From positions 496,001 to 560,000 of the forward strand of contig NZ_AP025463.1 in assembly GCF_024347335.1 (NCBI RefSeq): a DNA stretch of 64,000 bases, written 5' to 3'. The translations under genes and the position numbers were made by a program. The notes below the pieces were generated by a model. The model had not been told where the DNA came from. It ran no database searches and worked only from the letters and a program-made list of their open reading frames with translations. Each line of letters opens with the position of its first letter. The first letter of the stretch is position 1. Below are positions 8,021-14,827 of this stretch, piece by piece. The DNA is from Vibrio celticus. GTDB taxonomy: Bacteria > Pseudomonadota > Gammaproteobacteria > Enterobacterales > Vibrionaceae.

Positions 8021-10603
8021 ATGTACATGAGCACTGATGAGGTTCGCAACGCGTTCCTTAAGTTCTTTGAGAGCAAAGAACACCAAATCGTAGACAGTTC
8101 ATCGTTAGTTCCACATAACGATCCAACCCTGCTATTTACTAACGCAGGTATGAACCAATTCAAAGATTGCTTCTTAGGCGCCGAAAAGCGTGCCTACACT
8201 CGAGCAACTACGGCTCAGCGTTGTGTACGTGCGGGTGGTAAACACAATGACCTTGAAAATGTAGGTTTCACGGCTCGTCACCACACGTTCTTCGAAATGC
8301 TAGGCAACTTCAGCTTTGGCGACTACTTCAAAGAAGAAGCGATTGGTTTTGCTTGGGAATTCCTGACTGAAACTCTTCAACTGCCAAAAGACCGCCTGCT
8401 GGTAACGGTATACGAGACAGATGATGAAGCATTCGATATCTGGAACAAGAAAGTAGGTGTTCCTGCTGACCGTATCGTTCGCATTGGCGACAAAGAAGGC
8501 GGTAAACAGTTCGAGTCTGATAACTTCTGGACGATGGGTGACACAGGTCCTTGTGGTCCATGTACTGAAATCTTCTACGATCACGGTGAGCACATCTGGG
8601 GCGGCCGTCCTGGCACACCTGAAGAAGATGGTGACCGTTTCATCGAGATCTGGAACAACGTATTCATGCAGTTCAACCGTCACGCTGACGGTACAATGGA
8701 ACCGCTACCTAAGCCTGCTGTAGATACAGGTATGGGTATTGAGCGTATTTCTGCAATTATGCAGGGCGTTCACTCTAACTACGAAATTGATGTATTCCAA
8801 AAGCTAATCAAAGCGACAGCGGAAGTTGTGGGTCATGACGATCTATCTAACCAATCGCTACGCGTTATTGCTGACCACATCCGTTCTTGTTCATTCCTAA
8901 TCGCTGACGGCGTTATGCCTTCAAACGAAGGGCGTGGCTACGTTCTACGTCGTATTATTCGTCGTGCAGTTCGTCACGGTAACAAGCTTGGCGCACAAGG
9001 CGTGTTCTTCCACAAACTTGTGGGTGTACTGGCTGAAGTGATGGGCTCTGCGGCAGATGAACTTAAGAAACAGCAAGAGCTTGTTGAAAAAGTACTTCGT
9101 ATTGAAGAAGAGAACTTTGGTCGTACTCTAGAGCGCGGCATGGTTATTCTTAATGACGCACTAGATGCACTTGAAGGCAAAGAGCTTGACGGCGAAACAG
9201 TTTTCAAACTTTACGATACATACGGCTTCCCAGCTGACCTTACTAACGATGTAGCTCGTGAACGCGACTTTACTATCGATGAAGAAGGCTTTGAGAAGGC
9301 GATGGAAGCACAGCGTAAGCGTGCACGTGAAGCTGGCCAATTCGGCACGGATTACAACGCGACAATCAAAGTAGACACCAACACTGAGTTCTGTGGTTAC
9401 ACAGCAACTGAAGGTGCAGGTGAAATCTCTGCGCTATTTGTTGACGGCGAAGAAGTATCTTCACTATCGGCTGGCGACAAAGCAATCATCATCCTTGAAG
9501 AGACACCATTCTACGCTGAGTCAGGCGGTCAATGTGGTGATGCTGGTACACTAAAAACAGCGTCGGGTCTTTTCAAAGTACAAGATACTCAGAAGCTAGG
9601 TAACGCATTTGCTCACCACGGTGAGCTAGTTGAAGGTGTATTTGCTAAGGGCGATAAAGTAGAAGCAACGGTTGACGCTGAGCGTCGTGCTGCTATCTCA
9701 CTAAACCACTCTGCAACGCACTTACTTCACTCTGCATTGCGCGAAGTGCTAGGTGAGCATGTTGCTCAGAAAGGTTCTTTAGTTAAGCCAGACAACTTAC
9801 GTTTTGACTTCTCTAACCTTGAAGCGGTAACACCGACACAGATTAAAGAAGTAGAGCGTTTGGTTAACGCACAAGTTCGTAAGAACCACGTGATTGAAAC
9901 CAACATCATGGACATCGAGTCAGCGAAAGAAAAAGGTGCAATGGCACTGTTTGGCGAGAAGTACGATGATGAAGTTCGTGTTCTATCTATGGGCGATTTC
10001 TCTACTGAACTTTGTGGCGGTATCCACGCAAGCAACACGGGTGATATCGGCCTATTCAAGATCACTTCTGAAGGTGGTATTGCTGCGGGTATTCGTCGTA
10101 TTGAAGCGGTAACGGGTGAAGCTGCTCTAGATGCAGTAGAAGCTCAGGCTAACGCTTACGAAGAGAAACTTGCTGAATCAGCTAAGAAAGCGAAATCGCT
10201 AGAGAAAGAAATCCAACTGCTTAAAGAAAAGATGGCTGCTGCAGAAAGTGCAAACATCATGGGTAAAGTAGAAGACATCTCTGGTACTAAGGTTTTGGTT
10301 GCTGCAATTGAAGGCGCAGACAACAAGAACCTACGTACTATGGTTGATAACGCTAAAAACCAAGTGGGTAGCGGTATCATCCTTATCGCGAACATCGCAG
10401 ACGGTAAAGTTGGCTTGATTGCTGGTGTAACCAAAGACCTAATCGGCAAAGTAAAAGCGGGTGACCTTGTTAAGATGGTTGCTGAGCAAGTTGGCGGTAA
10501 AGGCGGCGGTCGTCCAGATATGGCTCAAGCGGGCGGTACGGACGTTGAAGCACTGCCAGAAGCGCTTAAATCTGTGCGTACTTGGCTAGAAGAACGTCTT
10601 TAA
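8021..10603 (+). CDS. alaS: Alanyl-tRNA synthetase
   Basis: 860 aa, normal length for AlaRS. It charges tRNA-Ala in the cytosol and edits mischarged Ser and Gly. The N-terminal class II catalytic core begins EVRNAFLKFFESKEHQIVDS. The editing domain has the HSATHLLHSAL metal motif and the C-terminal partner CGGIHASNTGDIG. The DHHA1-type C-terminal domain has GKGGGRPDMAQAGG. ATG 8021 has AGGAAGAG eight bases upstream and is favoured over the in-frame ATG at 8027. recA-alaS-aspartokinase-csrA is a conserved Vibrio order. Confidence 0.98.
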   Translation: MYMSTDEVRNAFLKFFESKEHQIVDSSSLVPHNDPTLLFTNAGMNQFKDCFLGAEKRAYTRATTAQRCVRAGGKHNDLENVGFTARHHTFFEMLGNFSFGDYFKEEAIGFAWEFLTETLQLPKDRLLVTVYETDDEAFDIWNKKVGVPADRIVRIGDKEGGKQFESDNFWTMGDTGPCGPCTEIFYDHGEHIWGGRPGTPEEDGDRFIEIWNNVFMQFNRHADGTMEPLPKPAVDTGMGIERISAIMQGVHSNYEIDVFQKLIKATAEVVGHDDLSNQSLRVIADHIRSCSFLIADGVMPSNEGRGYVLRRIIRRAVRHGNKLGAQGVFFHKLVGVLAEVMGSAADELKKQQELVEKVLRIEEENFGRTLERGMVILNDALDALEGKELDGETVFKLYDTYGFPADLTNDVARERDFTIDEEGFEKAMEAQRKRAREAGQFGTDYNATIKVDTNTEFCGYTATEGAGEISALFVDGEEVSSLSAGDKAIIILEETPFYAESGGQCGDAGTLKTASGLFKVQDTQKLGNAFAHHGELVEGVFAKGDKVEATVDAERRAAISLNHSATHLLHSALREVLGEHVAQKGSLVKPDNLRFDFSNLEAVTPTQIKEVERLVNAQVRKNHVIETNIMDIESAKEKGAMALFGEKYDDEVRVLSMGDFSTELCGGIHASNTGDIGLFKITSEGGIAAGIRRIEAVTGEAALDAVEAQANAYEEKLAESAKKAKSLEKEIQLLKEKMAAAESANIMGKVEDISGTKVLVAAIEGADNKNLRTMVDNAKNQVGSGIILIANIADGKVGLIAGVTKDLIGKVKAGDLVKMVAEQVGGKGGGRPDMAQAGGTDVEALPEALKSVRTWLEERL

Positions 10604-10620
10604 GCTTAAGTAATTGATAC

Positions 10621-10655
10621 AAAGATGCCCAATCAGTTGATTGGGCATCTTTTAT
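10621..10655 (+). terminator. alaS terminator
   Basis: Stem AAAGATGCCCAATCA / TGATTGGGCATCTTT with a short loop is followed by TATTTT. Confidence 0.87.
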
Positions 10656-10823
10656 TTTGCTTATTGGAAGTGTGTTTAAACAAGGTTTGATTGAGATTAC
10701 CCAAGAAGTCTAATGGTGGCGTTAGACTCCTTGGTTAATTTTTTATTGCTTCGCCCTGACGCGGAGTATGTGTTTTTTTGTCATATATAGACATTGGTCT
10801 TGGGAAGGTGAGGACGGGTGAAA

Positions 10824-12005
10824 ATGCCTCTTATCGTGCAGAAATTTGGTGGAACGTCGGTGGGTTCAATTGAACGAATCCATCATGTAGCAGAAAAAAT
10901 CATTGAAGCGAAAAATGAAGGGAACCAGATCTTGGTTGTCGTTTCTGCTATGTCTGGTGAAACAAATCGGTTAGTTAACTTAGCCACACAAGTTGATAGC
11001 GTACCAAACGCTAGAGAACTGGATGTGTTGCTAACGGCTGGCGAGCAAGTTTCCATGGCCTTGTTAGCAATGACGTTACACAAGTTAGGTTATGAAGCGA
11101 CATCGATGACTGGCTACCAAGCCAAGATACACACGGATTCTAATCATAATAATGCAGCGATTGAGCGTATTGATACTGCTCCTATTCAAGCTCTGCTAGA
11201 TGACAATCAGATTGTTATTGTTGCAGGCTTTCAAGGGTTTAATGCGAAAGGTGATATCACAACATTAGGCCGCGGTGGTTCAGATACTACAGCGGTAACG
11301 CTTGCAGGTGCCTTGCAGGCGAAAGAATGCCAGATCTATACTGATGTAGATGGTGTTTACTCTTGTGACCCTAGAGTCGTAAAACAATCTCAGAAATTAG
11401 ATACTTTAGACTTTCCTTCTATGGAAGAGATGGCTCGCCGAGGCGCTAAGGTATTGCACCTTCCTTGTGTTCAGTATGCATGGCAGCACAACGTGCCATT
11501 GCGAGTGCTTTCAAGCTTTGAACAAGGCGAGGGCACATTGATCGCGGGTAATCAGTGTTTGAATGATATTGCTGGCATCGCCATCCAAAGAGATATGGTA
11601 CGTATCGAGTGTTTGAATGAAGATTTACCGTCTTTCATTTCACATTGCCAACTGTTGGGGATCGAAGTCTGTAGTGTGATCGAGGAAACAGAACGGGCAG
11701 CACTCATTATTAAACAAGACATAAGTGCCAAATTAAAACTAGTTTTTGACGAGAAAATCCGTAATAGTGAACAGGTTAGTTTGTTAACTGTGGTAGGAAG
11801 CCGAACACAAGAAATTGTGGTCAGTTCACATGGATTGTTGTCTGAAGGCGAAATTGATGTACAGCATCACTTATTGCAGCAGCAGTCTTTAACTTTGGTG
11901 ATATCACCAACGCAAGTCGATATGGCTGCTAACATATTACACAATGCATACATCGTAGCGCGTGAAACACAGGGTTATCCTAAAAAAGAAGTGCATTTTG
12001 GTTAA
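10824..12005 (+). CDS. Aspartate kinase (monofunctional)
   Basis: About 393 aa from ATG 10824, which has GAGGA nine bases upstream; a GTG at 10818 in frame is too close to that site. It phosphorylates aspartate, the first step towards lysine, threonine, methionine and diaminopimelate. The kinase signature KFGGTSVGSIERI is at the N-terminus, and TTLGRGGSDTTAVTLAGAL and YTDVDGVYSCDPRVV mark the catalytic core. The C-terminal third (from about residue 265) should hold ACT-type regulatory domains, so feedback control by an end product is likely. No homoserine dehydrogenase domain is fused. I do not assign lysC, as vibrios have several isoforms. Confidence 0.9.
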   Translation: MPLIVQKFGGTSVGSIERIHHVAEKIIEAKNEGNQILVVVSAMSGETNRLVNLATQVDSVPNARELDVLLTAGEQVSMALLAMTLHKLGYEATSMTGYQAKIHTDSNHNNAAIERIDTAPIQALLDDNQIVIVAGFQGFNAKGDITTLGRGGSDTTAVTLAGALQAKECQIYTDVDGVYSCDPRVVKQSQKLDTLDFPSMEEMARRGAKVLHLPCVQYAWQHNVPLRVLSSFEQGEGTLIAGNQCLNDIAGIAIQRDMVRIECLNEDLPSFISHCQLLGIEVCSVIEETERAALIIKQDISAKLKLVFDEKIRNSEQVSLLTVVGSRTQEIVVSSHGLLSEGEIDVQHHLLQQQSLTLVISPTQVDMAANILHNAYIVARETQGYPKKEVHFG

Positions 12006-12097
12006 ATAAACTCAATCGATAGTTTACGAAAATATAACTTTTGTTGGATAATGCTCTCGTAGCTAGATAAATTTAGAGATTACTCAAGGAGCAAAGA

Positions 12098-12295
12098 ATG
12101 CTAATTTTGACTCGCCGCGTTGGCGAAACACTGATGATTGGTGATGAAGTAACAGTTACTGTACTAGGCGTTAAAGGTAACCAAGTACGTATCGGTGTTA
12201 ACGCACCTAAAGAAGTATCTGTTCACCGTGAAGAGATCTACATGCGCATTCAAGCTGAAAAAGGTAATGGTAACGTTGCATCTGGCAACTACTAA
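12098..12295 (+). CDS. csrA: Carbon storage regulator CsrA, global RNA-binding regulator
   Basis: 65 aa, the expected size. CsrA dimers bind GGA motifs in mRNA leaders and alter translation and stability; in vibrios it links carbon metabolism, motility and the quorum-sensing circuit. The sequence begins MLILTRRVGETLMIGD and includes VRIGVNAPKEVSVHREEIY, with the conserved Arg of VHREEI that contacts RNA. AAGGAG lies upstream of the ATG. It is encoded between aspartokinase and the Ser/Arg tRNA array, the same arrangement as alaS-csrA-serV-argVYZQ in E. coli. Confidence 0.97.
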   Translation: MLILTRRVGETLMIGDEVTVTVLGVKGNQVRIGVNAPKEVSVHREEIYMRIQAEKGNGNVASGNY

Positions 12296-12310
12296 TACTT
12301 TTGCGTAGAG

Positions 12311-12341
12311 AAGAGGCTAGCATTATTGCTAGCCTTTTTTG
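12311..12341 (+). terminator. csrA terminator
   Basis: Stem AGGCTAGCA / TGCTAGCCT with loop TTAT is followed by TTTTTT. Confidence 0.88.
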
Positions 12342-12726
12342 ATCTTGGGGAACCGAAACACTGATTGGGACATAGATGGGTTGGATAACGGATCGGTCTC
12401 AAAGTGGTGAAGTGAATGCTTTGTGATGTTGTGAGAATCAGACAAGGTTGAACAGAACGGTTGCTCTGTATTTTGTTTGGCAAAACTCAAGATTTATTCG
12501 CTTCCCCTATGGCGCAAATACGCATCCCGTAGTATTGTGCCATCAGCGGTAGCACTTGCTGCTGGATAAATTAGATAATTGTTTTCGGCTGTTTATTATT
12601 GCCAATCTTTCACCTTAATTTTTAAGGGAAAAAGCGCGATTTGAATCTTATAAGTTCAATTTGCAAGCGCTTTGATTAAATAGCAAACGGTTGAGTGTTT
12701 TTGTCCAATTTTTTTCAATAAAGTGT
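12342..12726. other. Gene-free stretch upstream of the tRNA array
   Basis: I see no convincing gene here. The region is AT-rich towards its right end. It contains an inverted repeat AAAGCGC (12631-12637) / GCGCTTT (12667-12673) enclosing TTGAA / TTCAA. It could hold upstream activating sequence for the tRNA promoter, but that is inference. Confidence 0.5.
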
Positions 12727-12754
12727 TTGACATATTTTCGGTAAAACGTAATAT
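12727..12754 (+). promoter_or_regulatory. Promoter of the Ser/Arg tRNA operon
   Basis: A perfect TTGACA (12727-12732) and TAATAT (12749-12754) are spaced by 16 bases. Directly downstream is the GC-rich stretch GTGCCTCCGC, the type of discriminator linked to stringent (ppGpp/DksA) control in stable-RNA promoters. The first tRNA begins 15 bases after the -10. Confidence 0.78.
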
Positions 12755-12769
12755 GTGCCTCCGCAAGAC

Positions 12770-12862
12770 GGTGAGGTGGCCGAGAGGCCGAAGGCGCTCC
12801 CCTGCTAAGGGAGTATGTGGTTTGTAGCTGCATCGAGGGTTCGAATCCCTCCCTCACCGCCA
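12770..12862 (+). tRNA. tRNA-Ser (anticodon GCU)
   Basis: 93 nt including encoded CCA. Acceptor stem GGTGAGG / CCTCACC; anticodon arm CTCCC-CTGCTAA-GGGAG gives anticodon GCT; a long variable arm is present, as expected for a serine tRNA. First gene of the array, equivalent to E. coli serV. Confidence 0.97.
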
Positions 12863-12905
12863 TTTCTTGCGAGTCTAAAATTAGCAATTTAGACAATGTA
12901 AATGT

Positions 12906-12982
12906 GCGTCCTTAGCTCAGCTGGATAGAGTACCTGGCTACGAACCAGGCGGTCGGAGGTTCGAATCCTCCAGGACGCGCCA
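12906..12982 (+). tRNA. tRNA-Arg (anticodon ACG), acceptor type GCGTCCT
   Basis: 77 nt with encoded CCA. Anticodon arm CCTGG-CTACGAA-CCAGG gives ACG, which is edited to ICG to read CGU, CGC and CGA. Acceptor stem GCGTCCT / AGGACGC. Confidence 0.97.
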
Positions 12983-13026
12983 TTCTCTCTTCTCTTACTT
13001 GTAAGTGATTTGAGAATAATGAATTA

Positions 13027-13119
13027 GGTGAGGTGGCCGAGTGGCCGAAGGCGCTCCCCTGCTAAGGGAGTATGTGGTTTGTAGCTGCATCGAGGGTTCG
13101 AATCCCTCCCTCACCGCCA
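13027..13119 (+). tRNA. tRNA-Ser (anticodon GCU), second copy
   Basis: Differs from the copy at 12770 only in the D arm (GAGTGGCC instead of GAGAGGCC). Same anticodon arm CTCCC-CTGCTAA-GGGAG. The alternation Ser-Arg-Ser-Arg suggests duplication of a Ser-Arg unit. Confidence 0.97.
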
Positions 13120-13208
13120 TTCATTACAGGCCGATGGCCTTTTTTTTTCTTCGTAGCAAGAAGAATGTGATATATTTCACAACTTCATTCTTAATGAATG
13201 AACACCGT

Positions 13209-13285
13209 GCGTCCTTAGCTCAGCTGGATAGAGTACCTGGCTACGAACCAGGCGGTCGGAGGTTCGAATCCTCCAGGACGCGCCA
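13209..13285 (+). tRNA. tRNA-Arg (anticodon ACG), acceptor type GCGTCCT
   Basis: The sequence matches the copy at 12906 by eye: acceptor GCGTCCT / AGGACGC, anticodon loop CTACGAA, encoded CCA. Its upstream spacer differs from those between the later Arg copies. Confidence 0.97.
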
Positions 13286-13352
13286 CTATTTAAGGGTTTA
13301 TTTCTTTTAAGAATGAAAGTCCTTGTATTGACTAAGTTGATACTAAAACCGT

Positions 13353-13429
13353 GCGCTCTTAGCTCAGCTGGATAGAGTACCTGGCTACGAACCAGGCGGT
13401 CGGAGGTTCGAATCCTCCAGAGCGCGCCA
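13353..13429 (+). tRNA. tRNA-Arg (anticodon ACG), variant acceptor GCGCTCT
   Basis: Body as in the other copies, but the acceptor stem is GCGCTCT / AGAGCGC. Two base pairs are changed on both strands, so pairing is kept. Encoded CCA. Confidence 0.97.
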
Positions 13430-13509
13430 CTATTTAGGGTTTAGTTCTTATAAGAATGTGAATCCTGATATTGATAAATCGTTCGTCGAGAATTAATATC
13501 AAAAACCGT

Positions 13510-13586
13510 GCGTCCTTAGCTCAGCTGGATAGAGTACCTGGCTACGAACCAGGCGGTCGGAGGTTCGAATCCTCCAGGACGCGCCA
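13510..13586 (+). tRNA. tRNA-Arg (anticodon ACG), acceptor type GCGTCCT
   Basis: Acceptor GCGTCCT / AGGACGC, anticodon loop CTACGAA, encoded CCA. It lies between two copies of the GCGCTCT variant (13353 and 13666). Confidence 0.97.
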
Positions 13587-13665
13587 CTATTTAGGGCTTC
13601 TTTCTTATAAGAACAGAAATCCTTGTATTGAGTTGTTGTTTACAACGAATTGATACTAAAACCGT

Positions 13666-13742
13666 GCGCTCTTAGCTCAGCTGGATAGAGTACCTGGCTA
13701 CGAACCAGGCGGTCGGAGGTTCGAATCCTCCAGAGCGCGCCA
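13666..13742 (+). tRNA. tRNA-Arg (anticodon ACG), variant acceptor GCGCTCT
   Basis: Second copy of the GCGCTCT / AGAGCGC acceptor haplotype; the rest matches the other Arg copies. Encoded CCA. Confidence 0.97.
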
Positions 13743-13800
13743 CTATTTAGGGTTTCTTTTATGAACCCCTGATATTGGGAATACCGATATCGAAAACTGC

Positions 13801-13877
13801 GCGTCCTTAGCTCAGCTGGATAGAGTACCTGGCTACGAACCAGGCGGTCGGAGGTTCGAATCCTCCAGGACGCGCCA
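13801..13877 (+). tRNA. tRNA-Arg (anticodon ACG), acceptor type GCGTCCT
   Basis: Acceptor GCGTCCT / AGGACGC, anticodon loop CTACGAA, encoded CCA. The spacer before it ends ACTGC instead of the usual ACCGT. Confidence 0.97.
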
Positions 13878-13934
13878 CTCTTTAGGGTTTCCTTATGAAC
13901 TCCTGATATTGGAAATACTGATATCGAAAACCGT

Positions 13935-14011
13935 GCGTCCTTAGCTCAGCTGGATAGAGTACCTGGCTACGAACCAGGCGGTCGGAGGTTCGAATCCTCC
14001 AGGACGCGCCA
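13935..14011 (+). tRNA. tRNA-Arg (anticodon ACG), acceptor type GCGTCCT
   Basis: Acceptor GCGTCCT / AGGACGC, anticodon loop CTACGAA, encoded CCA. Its upstream spacer is nearly the same as the one before the copy at 13801, so this unit looks recently duplicated. Confidence 0.97.
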
Positions 14012-14092
14012 CTATTTAGGGCTTCTTTCTTATAAGAATGAAATCCTTATATTGATCTATTGTTAGTAACAATGAATTGATATTAAAACTGT

Positions 14093-14169
14093 GCGCTCTT
14101 AGCTCAGCTGGATAGAGTACCTGGCTACGAACCAGGCGGTCGGAGGTTCGAATCCTCCAGAGCGCGCCA
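14093..14169 (+). tRNA. tRNA-Arg (anticodon ACG), variant acceptor GCGCTCT, last of the array
   Basis: Third copy of the GCGCTCT / AGAGCGC haplotype. Encoded CCA. The operon terminator follows within 15 bases. Confidence 0.97.
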
Positions 14170-14178
14170 CATTATTAG

Positions 14179-14208
14179 AAAAAGCCTCGTTTATACGAGG
14201 CTTTTTTT
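14179..14208 (+). terminator. Terminator of the tRNA operon
   Basis: Stem AAAAAGCCTCG / CGAGGCTTTTT with loop TTTATA, ending in seven Ts. Confidence 0.92.
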
Positions 14209-14448
14209 ATGTCCGCTGCAAATTTGTTGCGACAATGTTAAATTTGTTCGTTATTTAACTTGTTGTATTTAAAGTAGTTCTTGATTACTTCTTTGTTATT
14301 CCACCTTTCTCATATCAATTCCCAGAAAAGCCCCGTTTAAGTCACAGTTTAAATATCTAAAAATGACGTGTTTGACAGATTTATGTGATCTGATAGGCGA
14401 ATAATTAACCTTATGTGTGCGTTATCCGTAACAGAACCTTAAACAAAA

Positions 14449-14476
14449 TTGACAAACTTTTACCAATCGAGATAAT
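14449..14476 (+). promoter_or_regulatory. Likely promoter of oadGAB
   Basis: TTGACA (14449-14454) and GATAAT (14471-14476) are spaced by 16 bases, 68 bases before the oadG start. The gene-free stretch 14209-14448 upstream is AT-rich and shows no gene; it may hold regulatory sites that I cannot name. Confidence 0.65.
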
Positions 14477-14544
14477 CCATGGGTCGGGATCACTATTCGC
14501 TGAAATCCTGTACGTATGTCAGGATGACGAAGAAAGGAAGCAAC

Positions 14545-14802
14545 ATGACTAATATTGGAAGCCTGCTGGGAGATGCGGCGACTCTAATGATGACGGGGAT
14601 GTCCGTTGTCTTTATTTTCCTAACTATTCTAGTTTACCTCGTTCGGTTGATGTCAAAACTGGTACCAGAAGAAGTACCAGAGCCGATCGCAGCACCTAAA
14701 AAAATTCAAAAATCACAATCAAACCCTTCAGCTGTTAGTCCACAGGTAGTGGCAGCAATTTCGGCCGCGGTTCATCAATACCGTGCGTCTACTGCTAAGT
14801 AG
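14545..14802 (+). CDS. oadG: Oxaloacetate decarboxylase gamma subunit
   Basis: 85 aa from ATG 14545, with AAAGGAAG just upstream; the open frame extends to 14479 without a better start. OadG is the small membrane subunit that assembles the sodium-pumping oxaloacetate decarboxylase. One N-terminal membrane helix (MMTGMSVVFIFLTILVYLV, about residues 12-32) is followed by a Pro/Gln/Ser-rich cytosolic tail. In the family the tail binds the alpha subunit, often with a zinc site. It is first in oadG-oadA-oadB. Confidence 0.93.
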   Translation: MTNIGSLLGDAATLMMTGMSVVFIFLTILVYLVRLMSKLVPEEVPEPIAAPKKIQKSQSNPSAVSPQVVAAISAAVHQYRASTAK

Positions 14803-14827
14803 CATTTAAAGGATTAAAAAGGAGTTT

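Larger units (their letters stand above)
13286..14092 (+). repeat. tRNA-Arg/spacer tandem repeat region
   Basis: Six spacers (13286-13352, 13430-13509, 13587-13665, 13743-13800, 13878-13934, 14012-14092) share a start close to CTATTTAGGGTTT and an end close to AAAACCGT. Several also have TTCTTATAAGAA. Each contains a stem such as GTATTGA / TTGATAC, GATATT / AATATC or GATATTGG / ACTGATATC, with varied loops. Duplication of a tRNA-plus-spacer unit of about 135-157 bp explains the layout. Confidence 0.8.

Noticed and set aside
12648..13653. Small frames across the tRNA array whose translations repeat (ASLAQLDRVPGYEPGG)
   Set aside because: The repeated peptide is just translated tRNA-Arg sequence, a known annotation artefact.
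12770..14169. tRNA array as a site of an integrated island
   Set aside because: No integrase, no partial tRNA copy acting as an attachment repeat and no change in gene content next to it; oadGAB and csrA are core genes.
14479..14544. N-terminal extension of OadG
   Set aside because: The extra residues have no family match, and ATG 14545 has a good ribosome site and gives the usual length.
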